The notes below the pieces were generated by a model. It had not been told where the DNA came from, did no database searches, and was given only the letters and a program-made list of their open reading frames with translations. A program made the translations under genes and the position numbers. Source: Zygnema circumcarinatum (taxonomy: Eukaryota > Streptophyta > Zygnematophyceae > Zygnematales > Zygnemataceae). From it: a stretch of DNA of 64,000 nucleotides. Where the stretch lies: NCBI GenBank assembly GCA_037447605.1, contig CM074806.1:1993091-2057090 (forward strand), read 5' to 3'. This document shows positions 1 through 12,400 of this stretch, in pieces; positions within the stretch are counted from its first letter, which is position 1; every line of letters begins with the position of its first letter.

Positions 1-322
1 CGTGGGCCCGGATCCCGGCGGCGGCGCCGCCAGCGGCCCTCCCGGCCCCCGCCCCGGGCCCGCCGGCCGCACTCGCAGCCGAGGGCGGAGGGACCGAGCG
101 GGCGGTTGGGCGGTTGGTCGGTGGGGTCGTCGGAGAGAGCGCTACGTGCACACGCGTACGCGGGAAATGAACGTGCCAAATCTGTCGCAGCCAATCAGAG
201 CACGTAGAAGATTGACGTCACTGGCACATAGAGCGCCAGTTCTACTGGGGAATAAAAGGTCACGTCGGTTGGATACCGAACCGAGATACCTCAATCGGAA
301 GGGACATCGACAGGCCTCTACA

Positions 323-342
323 TTTAAGGGAATTCCCTTAAA
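323..342. repeat. Perfect 20-bp palindrome with TTAAGGG arms
   Basis: The sequence reads TTTAAGGGAATTCCCTTAAA and is its own reverse complement. It lies in a gene-poor block. A second hairpin with the same TTAAGGGA arms is found at 1215-1244, and further TAAGGGA words occur near 384 and 1185. Confidence 0.8.
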
Positions 343-1214
343 ACCGTAAATCAACGTTGTTTAAGGAATTTTTTGGACCTTCTTAAGGGATTTTATTGGA
401 TTTGTCGCAAAACACCTCAAAAACACCCAAAATGTGACGATCCTAAAGCTATCCTGCTATGCTCTCCCCCAACCTACCAAGAGATCGTTCCCTATCTTCG
501 CCGCTGCTGCTGAGAGGGGGCAGCAGCAGCACTAGGAGGAGGAGCAAAGGTCTCTTGGCCCCTGATGCTGCCCCCGCCCTTACTGCCCTTGCCCCTGCCC
601 TTGCTGCCCCTGCCCCACACATTTTCTAATTACCTCAGTCGCTTTCATGCATATGGATATTTTACTCCAAAGCAAAAGAAGAAAAAATCACACGAATGAA
701 ATATAAAGAAAGAAACTTAGGAAAACTCTTTTTATATTTAACGAGAACCGTACAACTTAGATATACTTGGACATGCTCATCCAAAGACTGCAAGCACCAG
801 CTTCAACTACACGCAATGGAGTGAAGCATCCTATTACAAGCTTGAACACTGTAATTCGACCAAACAAATATCTTGAACCACAATACTAATGTGACTACTC
901 GGTTCAATTAAAAGCACACCCCAATAACTTAATACCACGTAATTTAGCGTATTTCAAATCCAACTATCCTACACTAACACGTGCCACCCATCTTCCCATC
1001 TACCCAGCGCTCTAACTTTGATGGACCTCCCTTGAGCCTTCACACGACCAAACTGCTGAAACGTCAATAATGTAACCGTAACTGTAACCATAGCCGTAAC
1101 TTTAGTTTCTGTAACAGTGGTCATCAATTTTTTGTGCGATTATCTGATGTCTGATAGTCTACATTTTCCTTGATATGTTTTTCCTAAGGGACGGCCAAGA
1201 ATCACATATGGGAT
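343..1214. other. Gene-poor interval
   Basis: I see no coding exon on either strand. The stretch is mostly AT-rich, with a GC-rich pyrimidine/purine run near 540-620. It is bounded by the two TTAAGGG palindromes and could be the body of an old mobile element, but no protein or target duplication supports that. Confidence 0.4.
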
Positions 1215-1244
1215 TTAAGGGACCCCGTACACGGTTTCCCTTAA
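1215..1244. repeat. Imperfect 30-bp palindrome (TTAAGGGA arms)
   Basis: The outer arms TTAAGGGA and TCCCTTAA enclose inner arms CCGT and ACGG, separated by mismatched CC/TT and a central AC. The structure would fold as one hairpin. It shares arm sequence with the palindrome at 323-342. Confidence 0.7.
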
Positions 1245-1732
1245 CTGTACAGTAGTGGCCTGGGCATCGCGGTTCGGCTGCAGAAGAGTACGGCACTGCG
1301 TCTAAAATGGTTTCAGTAATACTGAAGACGCATCTTCCGCTCGATTTCGGTAGGTCTGAGGAGCGGTCATAGTTCGAAGTGTGGGGTACAACTTCCAAGG
1401 GGGAAGGATGTGGCAATGGATCAAGGGAGGGCCATGCTTTTAAGTTGATGAGGTTCATGTTCCAGGGGTTCGGGTTCAGGCGTACGGGTTCAGGGTTCAG
1501 GGTCCAAGAATTCAGTTCCAAGGTCCAAGGATAAGGTTGTCGGGTTGATGATGTCGGTGTTTAGGGTTTTGCGGGCGGCACCGACCTGTCGCCGCTCCGC
1601 CCGCCCGCCCGCCCTGCGGGACAAACTGTCGAGTCAATAGCCGCGCCGCAAGTCGGTTACCGCGCCGCTCAAAAGGCATGGCTTGCCATGCTGCCGGGGC
1701 CATAACCATTAGCGACATGCCGGTCGGTATTA

Positions 1733-1892
1733 CCTGACCTGACCTGACCTGACCTGACCTGACCTGACCTAACCTGACCTGACCTGACCTGACCTGACCT
1801 GACCTGACCTGACCTGACCTGACCTGACCTGACCTGACCTGACCTGACCTGACCTGACCTGACCTGACCTGACCTGACTTAACCTGACCTGA
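1733..1892. repeat. CCTGA pentanucleotide minisatellite
   Basis: About 32 head-to-tail copies of the five-base unit CCTGA run without a break, with rare variants (a CCTAA near 1768, a CTTAA near 1877). The flanks are CpG-rich single-copy DNA. Open frames across the array are by-products of the repeat. The unit is not a plant or algal telomere repeat. Confidence 0.95.
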
Positions 1893-2159
1893 ACCCCAGC
1901 GGCCCACGCGAGGCGAGGCGCGCCGCGCGAAAAGCGGAGCCGCGTCCAACCGCCTGCGCGAACGACTAGTTCGCGCGCCGTGGGCCAGTCCGCCGGGTGC
2001 CACGTCACCCCCACCGTATTACTAGGAGGACAACACGCAGCGTCGCCTGTCACCGTGAACTGCAGCACGGAGCGCGGCCACCCTGGCGTCAGCACCTGAC
2101 GTCACGAGTTCGGCCAGGTCCCCGAGTGCGCCGAGCTCCGCGGACCTGGGCTGTGCCCG

Positions 2160-2303
2160 TCCGGCCGGAGGTGCCCGTTCGTACAGTACTTGCTGTATTC
2201 GTACAAAAGGAGGTGCCAATAGACCAGTTGGCAATTGCCAAAACGCGCCCAACCCGAGTGCCCGCCTTTGTGGACGGCCCGACCGTACGGTACGGTACGG
2301 TTT
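2160..2303 (+). promoter_or_regulatory. GTAC-rich proximal promoter of the glycine-zipper gene
   Basis: A CpG-rich stretch 75-220 bases before the ATG at 2378 holds many GTAC words, including the tandem GTACGGTACGGTACGG at about 2285-2300. Similar GTACGG clusters lie in other gene-start or gene-free regions of the window. GTAC is the known core of SBP-box factor sites; use as such here is inference. Confidence 0.4.
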
Positions 2304-2377
2304 AGGCCTGTACTTTTGAACAGGGCGGCGAGCGGAGGTGGGAAGGGAGAGGTCGGGAGGAGGCGCCGGCGCCAGCC

Positions 2378-5300
2378 ATGGCTGCAGGTGGGCCGCGGCC
2401 GGCGGAGGGGCTGCCCCTTCCGCGGCTCTCCTTCCCCTTCACGTTCCGCTTCGCGCAGATGATGACTGGCATCGGCGTTGGATGCGGGATTGGTGTGGGA
2501 GTTGGCCGCCCCGTCAACCTCGGTCAGTCTTGCGTCTTACGCATGCCAGGGCGTAGGAGGGCCACCCACATGGAATAACTTCTGAATTTTATGTTGATTT
2601 TTAGAGAAACTATTTTGTAAAGTAAGACCTAATGGGTACAGTAATGACGCATGTATGTAGTGCATAGGCTAAGACTCTACATTTATTGCTTGTTTGACTC
2701 TTCTCCACATCGGCGTTCCAAGCCGGCGAAGTGATTTGAATTTGTGCTGGCGGTTTTTCCAGGCGCATTTCCCATGGGAAGGGAGGTGATGAGCACTGCG
2801 TCGTCTTTGAATCAATCCATGGCCACATTCACTGGACCAGTCAGAAATGCTGTAAGCCCTTTAAGCCAGAAATGTGCCTAACTTTTCAAGTGAAGTCTAA
2901 GTTCGGCGATGAAAAAACGTTGACATCCACCGCTGGCACTTATTTTTTTGGAAAAGATGTGTTACTGCAGTCTGCTAGATTTTCAACAGAATAGTGTTGC
3001 ATTATGTGTGCATGATAGAAACAATTAGCGGTGGAGTTACGCCGCCGCTATCTTTTCTCTGGATTGCATCTATTCTTGAGTGTTCAAGTCATTCGAAGCC
3101 ATTCAAGCATCCAAAAGGACACGCTAATGGCAAAGGTAAAGGTAATGGTGGAGGCTCTTGGCAATTCTTCACGATTGTTTAGTTCAAGTTCATGGCTTTC
3201 CGTGCTGTGACATGTTTCACCAATCCTGAGAAGTGAGGCTTTGTCCTAGTCAGCTCAAGTCTTTGCAGATGTTATTGTGGCATCAAATGTTCATAGTTGG
3301 CAGAGTTGATCTATTTATTTGTTTTTTACGTTTCATTACATGCAATAGCACAGCACTACTTATGCTGTATGAGTGTAACATCTACATGGGTATCTGTGAC
3401 CTCTATTCTTCCGTATGCACAGTGTGAATGCACAGCTGGCATTCATTAGAATGATGGGGGGACTTGAAATACTGAAGTTGACTTCCTGGATGAGTACTTG
3501 GGGCCACTTTAAGAAGGCTTAATCTTGGAGATGGAGTACATTTGTGTTCTTAGAACTTTTCTATGGCTCATTGGCACCTGTGTGTTTCTGAAAAGACGGT
3601 GATGGCAGATGTTGGAGATGGGAGTAAGCGATGCGAGACCGGGATTGGCTGATCGCAGATATTTCAGATGGGCGTGAAGAATCTGGAGGCTGGCATTGGC
3701 TGTGGAGTTGGAATAGGGTACGGCTTTGGAGTCGGTAAGCTTGAGAGACAGATCTTCGATTAAATAGCAAAGTGAAATTAGGTCATTGTCATACTCGAAT
3801 GCTTTCTTTCCTCTGCATGTCTCTGAAGGAAACTGGAATGAGCTTAGCAGCTTTCTGGCCAGCCTCGAAGTGCTCAGTTTCTGAGTACCACTCTTCAAGT
3901 TTACAAGAGAGGATTGCGAAAAGAGGATTGTCTTGTGTGTGCTCAATGAAAGACACTTGGCCGATTGACTTTCTTTGGGGATGCCGACACGCGTGGCAGA
4001 AGTTCCAAGCTTTTTAGCTGCTTTTCTCAAGCGGATGCTTCCCTCCTGTAATGATTTTTGTGGGAGTTGAAATGATTGAACTGGACACCGTTAAGCTGAA
4101 CACATCACAACGTTCTGTCTGGCTCACTGACTTGTGTTGCAGGTTTGGCTTTGAAGCCTGGAGTCAGTGAACAGATGGTTGAGTATGCACAGGTGTGAGC
4201 CTAATTCCCTTCCTCCCCTTCTTTGTTGTTATCTTTTCACAAGCCGGCTGAGTCTTTGAAGCATGCACGATGGTGCGCGTATCCGCCCCTTCCGTACTCC
4301 TGACTTCCGTCCTCCCATGGTTGCTGTCTGCAGGCAGTGGCCGCCCGCCTGAAGGACCAGCTGGCGCCACGTCTGCAGGCCATTGGTGGTCCCTCCCCCT
4401 ATCCTGCAGTGACACCTGGCACGGCCCTCAGTCCAGCCACCCCTTTGAGTGCTATTGGAGGTTCCACATCATCCGGATCCGCCTTACCGAGCATGACGAC
4501 AAAGCTGTCAGAAGCGGAGGTGAGTTATTGATACGGAAATAGCACAGTTTGTTGAATCCTGGACATGTTTTTCTCTGTCTAGGATTCCAATTATACATTC
4601 TCTATACGTTTGTTTGGTTTGTCCTGGTCTCTATGGAGAGAATACCGGCAGACTTTCACAAGACTCTCCAGTCAGTACGTGGCTGGCATGTTTGCAAAGA
4701 AGCAACTGGTAGAGGCTACATCATGGTCTTGACTAGTGATAGAAATCAACGTGGCATGGATTCTGCTTTCGCTTTTTTCTTGTGATCAACTATGTGCTCA
4801 TCTCTGAAGCTTCTTGGAGTGATATAGGGGTTTTGCTACAAGATGATCTTGCTGGTGAGTTGCGTATGGACAGAGATGTGATGGGTATTTGAACATTCTG
4901 AATAAGTGCTCTTTCTGGTCGATGCTGTGTTGAATGGCCAGGTCACACAACTTCAAGTCAACCAGAGGCTGATGACCTCGGTGAGTGCTGTATTTCAGGA
5001 AGTAACAAAGTATCCTCGTGGCCAGAATAAGCATATGAGTGGGTGGAATTCTTGAATAAATTTGGTGCGACAGCTTTTTTTTCTTTTCTTTTTCAGCTGC
5101 CTCCGGCCATTCTTGTTTCTGGTTCAGGGAGCTCTTCTGTATCTTTAACTCAGCTAACTGTGTCAAGTTCTCTCAAATGTTCTGGTTGTGTCTGGCAGAT
5201 CCTAAGGCAAGAGGAGGAGTTAGCGAAGCAGAGAAACGAGATTCAGGCCCTCAAAGCCAAGATATCCGCCATGGAGAAAGGACCGGCTGGGAGCGCGGGA

Positions 5301-5525
5301 CCTTTGGGCGCTGAGTTGTTTGGTGTGAGCTGCATAGAGAGCCGCCCTGGGGCGACGGACGGGCTGCAGAGCCTGGTGGAGGGCAGCTTCTACGAGAAGA
5401 AGCAGAAAGAAAGTGCTATGGAGATGGTTAGTTCAGAGGGTGAGTTCTTGAATGTCGTCTACCAACGACTCGGAAAGCCTTGTTGGAAATGTTGGGGGAG
5501 ATGCCGACGAATGATGAGGAAATAA
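2378..5525 (+). CDS. Plant-type glycine-zipper membrane protein with coiled-coil tail
   Basis: Seven exons give about 300 residues: 2378-2522, 2763-2851, 3668-3734, 4143-4192, 4334-4519, 4942-4980 and 5199-5525. All joins keep frame and use GT-AG. The N-terminus holds a short Phe-rich segment and then GIGVGCGIGVGVG (residues about 32-44). A second glycine zipper, GIGCGVGIGYGFGVG, is made by exons 3-4 after the motif KNLEAG. This double GxGxG layout resembles a family of uncharacterised plant proteins thought to be organellar; I recall the family but cannot name a function. The middle is Pro/Ser/Thr-rich. The last exon starts with a charged coiled coil. A possible extra donor (GTGAGT) at 5440 leaves the last ~30 residues uncertain. 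AATAAA overlaps the stop. Confidence 0.72.
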
Positions 5526-5859
5526 AAGGTGCGCTTTTAGCACTGCAATGTCCGTTCTTGTTATGCATGAAACGGATTCAGTTGGATTCCCACGTGGATA
5601 TGTTTGCTGTGGTGCAATGCACTGGTTAGATCCTGCAACTCTGGCTGTACGGAATGCGAGGCACAAGCCATTCCTCCGGATTTAAACCCATCCATTTGAT
5701 GGTGCTCCATCCCACCAGCTTCTTGTTCGGTAGGACCAGTCGTAGTCGTAGCAATAGCAGCCTCCGCGCACACCATCTCACGATCAGAAAGGGTCCCATC
5801 CAACGGCTCAGGAGGCGCCAGGCGGCTTCCTAGGGCCTTTCCCCAACCCCCGCCTTCAA

Positions 5860-6020
5860 CTCGTGCCTGCCTGCCTGCCTGCCGGCCAAGAATGAAAGAA
5901 AGAAAGGAAAATCCAATCCCGTCCAGGCCCGCCACCGCCCGGCAAGCAAGCAAGCAAGCAAGCAACCAAGTCGGCCCTCTCTTGAGGCAGGCACTCAGGC
6001 ACTCAGGCACTCAGGCAGGA
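5860..6020. repeat. Cluster of short tandem repeats
   Basis: Three small arrays sit close together: CTGC units near 5867-5884, CAAG units near 5943-5967, and CACTCAGG units near 5993-6015. They lie between genes and carry no coding signal. Confidence 0.75.
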
Positions 6021-6189
6021 AGGCGTACAGTATCAAATGTGAAATTTACAAAAAAGAAATATTTCACCATATTTCGGGTGCGAGTCCGATTACGACGCCG
6101 CGGCCTCCAGTTGCAATCTGGGAAACCACGCGTGCCTGCGTTGCTGACGTATGTAAGTCGTCACAAAAGTTTACATTCTGCCCGCTTGA

Positions 6190-6330
6190 CAACGACCAGT
6201 GCTCGTTCAGTACGGCCGCTGCAATGCGCCGTACAGTACAGAGAAGGACGCTCGCCGTACCGTACGCCATTCGGATCGTACTGCTGGTACAGTACCGTAC
6301 CTTCGGGCCAACTGTAATGTACGGAGACAC
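6190..6330. promoter_or_regulatory. GTACGG/CCGTAC-rich GC island
   Basis: This CpG-rich block has at least eight GTAC words in 130 bases, such as CCGTACCGTACG, and resembles the stretch just before the gene at 2378. It may be a promoter for a transcript running to the right, such as the small Cys-rich protein at 7472, but no first exon could be tied to it. Confidence 0.3.
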
Positions 6331-7471
6331 CGATCGCGGCGGAAGGCAGGGCACGGTTTGTCGGTGCGCGCGGTTGGCAACAACTGTACGGACGGGCTCG
6401 AGGGACGGGACGGCCCCAGAACCAGACGCAGCGGGCTCCCTCACAGTGGCAACGCCTGGCAAGGAGCAAGGCTTGGCTTGGCAAAGATTGGCTGCTGGAG
6501 CGCCTGTCGACGTCGCCTCGCCAGGTAAATGTGTGCTCCGGCCATGGCCGCATGGCTGCACCCTGACCGAAGGAGGTCGTGAATGTTAGTTCTCAGATGA
6601 TACGGATCATTGTGCCTTGTACAAACTGGTCAATGCAGCAGTCGTTAGGTTCCTAGTTTTCTTGTCATCAAGCTTGACAGATCCAGCTCACCAAGGCGCA
6701 TTTTGTCCATGCGGGATCGCTCAAACTTTATTTTTTAGGGTTTCTTCTCAAGTTAAAAGCTCTCTGCGGCTCTTTGCCTTTGTTCTTTTGTGTGCCGAGT
6801 AACTGCGTCCTCAAGCTGTTAAGCTTTAAATTTTCGCTTTGCCATGTAGAACCTGTTCTAAAATCCGAGAGCTATCTTTCATTGAGTTTCTTAAAGTTTG
6901 AGGCCACCTGGCACGAATCTGCTTGACTCCCAGTTCGTATTGTTCAACTTTCTCACGTATGTTTTTAAAATCCTTCCTCGGTCGTCTCGGCCATTTATCA
7001 GCTGCCTTTTGCAGCCATACCGCGGACTGCCATTAGTAACTTAATCCAGATAATACGAAATGCGTCTTCCTGTACTTTGACAAATCCAAAGTATCGTACT
7101 TCGTATCCTCCGCAAGGTCATTTCTCTCGTTAGCGTTTGGACTTGCGTTTTATTGGAAAGTGTAAATTAAAAACTTTCTTACTCTACAATCTTTCTTTGT
7201 AAAGTCGGACGCATCGCGCGATACATTTGCCTTGCCAGTATGCGGCTTTATTTCTACGCTTTCGTCGTCAGCATTTTGAGTTTCGTTTCCATTGATCGAA
7301 TAGAGACATGCGTAAGCATTAACGTGACATGACAAAAAAAGCTGTGAGTGGCAGTACGCCGGATCAGTGATGGACATTTCGTTATTCAGTATGCCCTGCT
7401 AACGTAACCATTTCCTGTTTGCAGATTCTATTTTCCTTCCCCAGAGGGGTTGGACCTTCCTATTTGGCACT

Positions 7472-7804
7472 ATGGGTTTCATCAAGGATTTGTAAGTCAG
7501 TAAAGCCGGTTACGTTTCCTTGTGGTTGTGCTCATGTGAGCGCTCACAGATGCTTTGACACTTTTTGGAGCATCGGTCTTGCAAACCTCTGTAATCCCAG
7601 GCAACTGAGCACACTTCATAGCAGTCGTTGGAGCTGGTTGAGAGGCAGTGAGACCTAAGTAGCCGTATTCTGTATTTTCACAGGATTGTCCTTTTGACGT
7701 GTGGACTTCCCGTAGAAGATTTTGCTCAGTGCGTTGAAGACTGCCTTTGCTGCCCATTCCACTGTTCGGGCTGTTTCGACGGAGGCGAGCCCGAGCTGCG
7801 CTGA
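7472..7804 (+). CDS. Candidate 46-residue Cys-rich small protein
   Basis: Exon 1 (7472-7491) starts at an ATG and ends at GTAAGT. Exon 2 (7684-7804) follows a CAG acceptor, keeps frame across a split Leu codon and ends in TGA. The product starts MGFIKDLIVLLTCG and contains seven cysteines at 13, 23, 27, 29, 30, 34 and 37, including the cluster DCLCCPFHC. A short hydrophobic N-terminal stretch could anchor it to a membrane. I do not recognise a family. The clean splice pair and Cys spacing argue for it; the small size argues against certainty. The long intergenic space on both sides leaves room for non-coding leader exons. Confidence 0.4.
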
Positions 7805-8940
7805 AAGGAGCTATGAATTTGTTGGTTGGCTTCTCAGAGTACCGTTTTTTCATGACTTTAAGTAAGCACGTATGGTCGTCTATTCTAACTCTATCATGGA
7901 ATTTGGATCAGGATAGTCATGGCAAAATGAGCATGCCAACTTTTTTTCAGAAACACTTTTCAAATGAAATAGCTTGAATAAACTTCTTTTTAGCTGTTTA
8001 CCATTTTTTCGTGTCTTTCGTTGAATAGACAGAAAACAGGGGATTTGAAAGTGACTGTTTGGACAGACTATAGCTCATTTGCAGGGTGCCTTGTGTAAGG
8101 CAGCTCTGCTTTCTGTTTATATTTTCGTGGTAGCCGCGGATGAGGCCCTTAACGCCAGCCAAGATGTCCGTTGCCGCTCCAGGGAACGGTAGGGGACGGT
8201 GAAAGGCTGCAGTTTGTATATTTTTTTCTGAGGAAATTTTGGGGCGGCAATGTCCGCTTCAGTCCGGAGTGGCTCTGCGTTACATCTGGCAGTGTTCAGG
8301 GCAATGAAACGCCCCCACTTATGTTCCGTTGGATTCCTTTTAAGAGTGCGTGTGTGCCTCTTGAAGTGAGCATTGCTGTTGTTCTCGGAGCTTGCCCCTT
8401 GCAGCGTCATTCGTGAGGCTTACAGGTGGAGCCGCAGGCGCCCTGCAGGACCGAGGTATATCGCCTTTCAGTTCCATAGACATTCTGAGTTTTTAAGCTT
8501 TTGTTGTTGATTCATGGTGCAACGATCGGTCGCACTATGAATGGAGCTGCACTGTCTTGGGTCGACTGATTTTGCTCCTGAAGACAATACACACACAAAG
8601 CAGACTGTTGCGATTGTTATGATTTAGTCGATGGTTGACACTCGAGTTTTGTTCAACAATTTCAGCGTACGATTGTATTTCTGGAAAGACGCACAATGTT
8701 GCAAACACATTTAGATTTGTATCCATGAGTTGGAAGAATTTCCAGACTTTGAGTGGAAGGTGGGAGCGAAAAGAGAAGTGAATGCCACATCCGCTGGCAG
8801 ACCATGCAACCATCAATTTTTGTTGGTCACCTTTTGGCATGAAAGAACAGCTTGCAACGCCCCACAGCGCATGCCAACGGCAGCCCCATCCATCCATCCA
8901 TCCATTCGCCACGAGCATGCTCGCGCGCCGCGTGGCTGCG
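7805..8940. other. Intergenic interval
   Basis: No exon chain could be supported on either strand. There is a (CATC)n micro-repeat near 8885-8905. The right end grades into the putative promoter of the STN8-like kinase. Confidence 0.4.
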
Positions 8941-9145
8941 TGCCATTGGCTGGAAGCTCAGTCCACGTGGCGCCTGATGGCCGCCCGGCCCCTCCCGGCT
9001 CCCGCGCTTCCATTTCCAGCCAGTCTGTGCCTCAGCCTTCCTCCCCTCCTCGCCCAGGAGCCTGGCAGCCTGCAGGCAGGGCTGAGGACGTCGCTCGGCG
9101 GAGCCACGGCCATGGCCATGGCCAACAGTGAGATTCTTCTATGAA
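8940..9145 (+). promoter_or_regulatory. Putative promoter/leader of STN8-like kinase (G-box, CCAAT)
   Basis: A CCATTGG box at about 8942-8948 and a G-box, CCACGTGG, at about 8964-8971 lie in a GC-rich block about 470 bases before the likely kinase start. G-boxes are common in light-responsive plant promoters. A short upstream frame begins at the doubled ATGGCC near 9113 and stops after ten codons, so it may be a leader uORF. Confidence 0.35.
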
Positions 9146-9438
9146 AGAGCTAGTGAGCTGGTGGAGAGCTTGTGAAGAGGGTGGATTTATTGCTGCTTAT
9201 GTAAACCCTGGAATTTTAAAAGGCGTTTGTCAGAACGAAGGCTTTGCAGCAATTCGCATAGCTCTTGTCAGAGTGTTTGAAATTCTAGCTCTGCTCGTAG
9301 AGTTTGCTAAGTAGCAGTAATTCTGGAAGGAGGGAAAAGTTTGGATGCGGAGGGAGTAGCTCGTAAGGACTTGAGACTTTTTTAGGCAGACTCCAATGCG
9401 TGCTGCTTGGACGAGCTAGGAAGCAAAAGATCATTTTC

Positions 9439-12400
9439 ATGTCAGTAGGCATGGCTCTTCCTTTGGATGCGCGCTGCTGTTCAGGCGTGCTCAGCAAGCG
9501 GCAGCAGGTGTCCCATATCAGTGGCAGCGCGCCACCAGCAGCTTTGCTTTCTTTGAGTCCTAGGACTTCGTTGAGTTGGCAATGCTCAGGCAAAATGACA
9601 ATCGATTCTGGCCTTTGGGGTCAGAGATTGCGTTACTTTCCATCTCATCAAAGGTTAATATGCAAAGAAGCTAGAGATCAACGGCTTGCTTACAGCAGTC
9701 CAGTTTGTGGTCCCTTACAAGGCGATTTACCCGCACAACTTATACAGAGAGCTTCGCACGTCACATCAATTGAGCAGCTTGTAGAGATTGGAGAGGATGC
9801 CTTAACAGCTGCAGGACAAAAATTGGAGCAAGATTTTCCGGCATTGAGTTTTCCTGCCCATCTTCTAGAAGGATCGTCAGATGCCCTTAAAGAGTTCATG
9901 AAACTACCAGGAGAAGAGAGAACAAGGGACATACTGCTCTTCGTAGGCGCTTGGGTTTACATGACAGCGAGACCCGGAGTGCTGGCAGGGGCTATTGATG
10001 CATATGCCTTTGCACCATTACAACTCTTCATTGATTCCGTCAGGGGACGAAGGAATTTCAAGAGAACGGACTTTCTTCTTGGAAGAAGGATGGGAGAGGG
10101 CAGCTTCGGAACAGTTTACGAGGCAAGTGGCGACGATTTTCAATCATGGAAATCAGAACATTTTATTTGAATTTTTGCTTGGCACAATGCCTTTGGACGA
10201 AGTTCCCTACACTTGAATTACGTTCCATTTCGTGAACTTTTTCTGAAGGCAGTCAAGATGCGCAATTTCATTTTTTTTTTACTGTTGACATTGGACGGGT
10301 TAATGCTGGGATGCAAAGCGCTCTATTTTTTCGTCCAGTGCAAGTATTGGAACGTTAGAGGCATTTTAGCTCTTGACCCTTCCCCACTTGTTTCTTCTCT
10401 TTTTCTATTTTCGCATTTTGTACGTTAACGACGCATTCTCCACTGTGGATCTTTTAAGGAAAGTATGCCACATTTTGAGGTCAGAACCCCTGTGAATTCC
10501 TTAGGTGTAACCAAAGCTCGAAACCAAAATGATTTTTTCTTTTCTTTTGGAGATTGATTTCTCAGAAAGCCTGCATGCTGATGCTTGCAGGGAGGCTTGC
10601 GCTCAGGGATAGCTGCTGAAGAGGAGGAGCTCGGTCGTCGATCGAAGAAGCTGTATGATGCTGAAACCCGAGGAGACTTGCAAAGGGTTGTTCTGAAAAA
10701 GGTGGGGTAGCTGTCTTTATCCTGTATGTCTGGGAGGAAGCACCACGAGGTGCTTTCTGAAATTGGAAACTTTGCTGCCTTGAAGGACTTTGTAAGATTC
10801 ACCGAGTAGATCAAGAGGTGGAGTTCATAACTGAAAATGTGTACAGCTTAGCTTCTCGTACAACAATGTGTTTTTAACTGGCCTATTGATGTTAGATTTA
10901 TTAATAATATGCTGCTGTCACACTCGTTTACAGGATACGTTTCTCGTCTTTCTGGACTGAGATTGCATTCGCTTGACTCCTGCAATTGACTTAATACTCG
11001 TAAGGACAGAGGAAGGCCAGAAATTTTTTTACATTATGGAGAATGGACACAATTTAGAATATTGTTGAGAACAAAAAAGCCAGCTTGATAACGGATGAAG
11101 GTAACTGTTTGCAGGGTTCGAATCAAAAAAATGTTCGTAGCTAAGCACAACTTGACTTGACTTGGCTGTGGTTGTTGCCAGGTGAAAATGGACAAGAAAG
11201 GTGCGGTGCAAAGTGGTGAAGTGGAGGAGTGGTTCAATTTGAGAATGCGGCGAGTCGCACCAGAAGCCTGCGCAAAATATATGGGCAGCTTTGTGGCAGA
11301 TAAAACACGAGGTCAATTTTCAAAGGGAGGCCAATGGCTTGTTTGGAAATACGAGGTGGGTTCCTTACATGGTTTGGTACCCATCCAATGGGCAAAGGAA
11401 TGAGAATGACAAAAAGGTTACCGAGGTTGTTGGAACTCGTAATGCTTTTATATTTTTGCTTAAATGCAATCCTGAGCCATAAGAGAGCCATCTCATTTGC
11501 GATCATGACCAGGCCGTGGCTTAAACTGTATTTCAGAATGCCTGGCTTCAAGTAACATGGTTTATTTGGAACTACCCTAATGTAGAATTAAAGGCAGCAT
11601 TTTACTCACCAATTGTGCATGCGTAATAACCAGTGGCTCATTCCACAGTTTAGTACACCGTGTAAATCTGCTTATGCGAATTTGCTGAGTTAGCCGTCCT
11701 CGTATGTTTAGGTCCCGTTAGGCTGCGGAGCTATCTATTTAGTCTCTTTAAGGTAACAGTACCATACATCTCATCAATCCGTATTCACTTCAACTGAAGT
11801 TGACTAAATTGGGTTTGTTTCTTAGCTGGTTCTCTCTTTAAGTATGGCTAGGGACTGAAAATGGACCAATTAGTTGTTGACTTCTGACGATTGTTTCTGT
11901 GAGTTTGTTGGTTTTCAGCATTGTCTCTGCAACTGCTTAATTGGTTGACATTTTTATGGACTGCAGGGAGATGAAACTCTCGCTGATTATATGACAAGAT
12001 CAGATTTTCCCGAAAACTTGGGGCCCATCCTCTTTGGAAAGTCTTTTTTGGATAGTACAGAAAGCAACCGCCGTCGTTCTCTTATTGTTAAACAAATCCT
12101 GAGGCAGTTGATGGTGGCGTTGAAGAAGATGCATAGCACGGGGATAGTGCATCGTGATATCAAGCCCTCTAATATTGTTATCACCAATAAAGGGTCTGTC
12201 AAGTTAATTGACTTTGGGGCAGCAACAGATCTGCGAGTAGGAAAGAACTATGTCCCAGACATGGGCATGCTTGATCCTGATTACTGCCCCCCTGAACTCT
12301 ATGTCATGCCCGAAACTACGCCAATTCCCCCACCTGAGCCAGTGGCTGCCCTTCTATCGCCTATCCTTTGGCAGGTGAGATTGACAAACCTGTTGGCACA

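Noticed and set aside
1733-1892. Telomere-like array
   Set aside because: The unit is CCTGA, not CCCTAAA or a known algal telomere repeat, and the array is internal to single-copy DNA.
6064-6589. Several overlapping frames in the GTAC-rich GC island
   Set aside because: None has a family motif, splice partners or a codon pattern unlike its rivals; the island looks like a promoter.
9113-9145. Doubled ATGGCC as the start of the STN8-like protein
   Set aside because: The frame stops after ten codons and no donor links it in frame to the main exon; kept only as a possible uORF.
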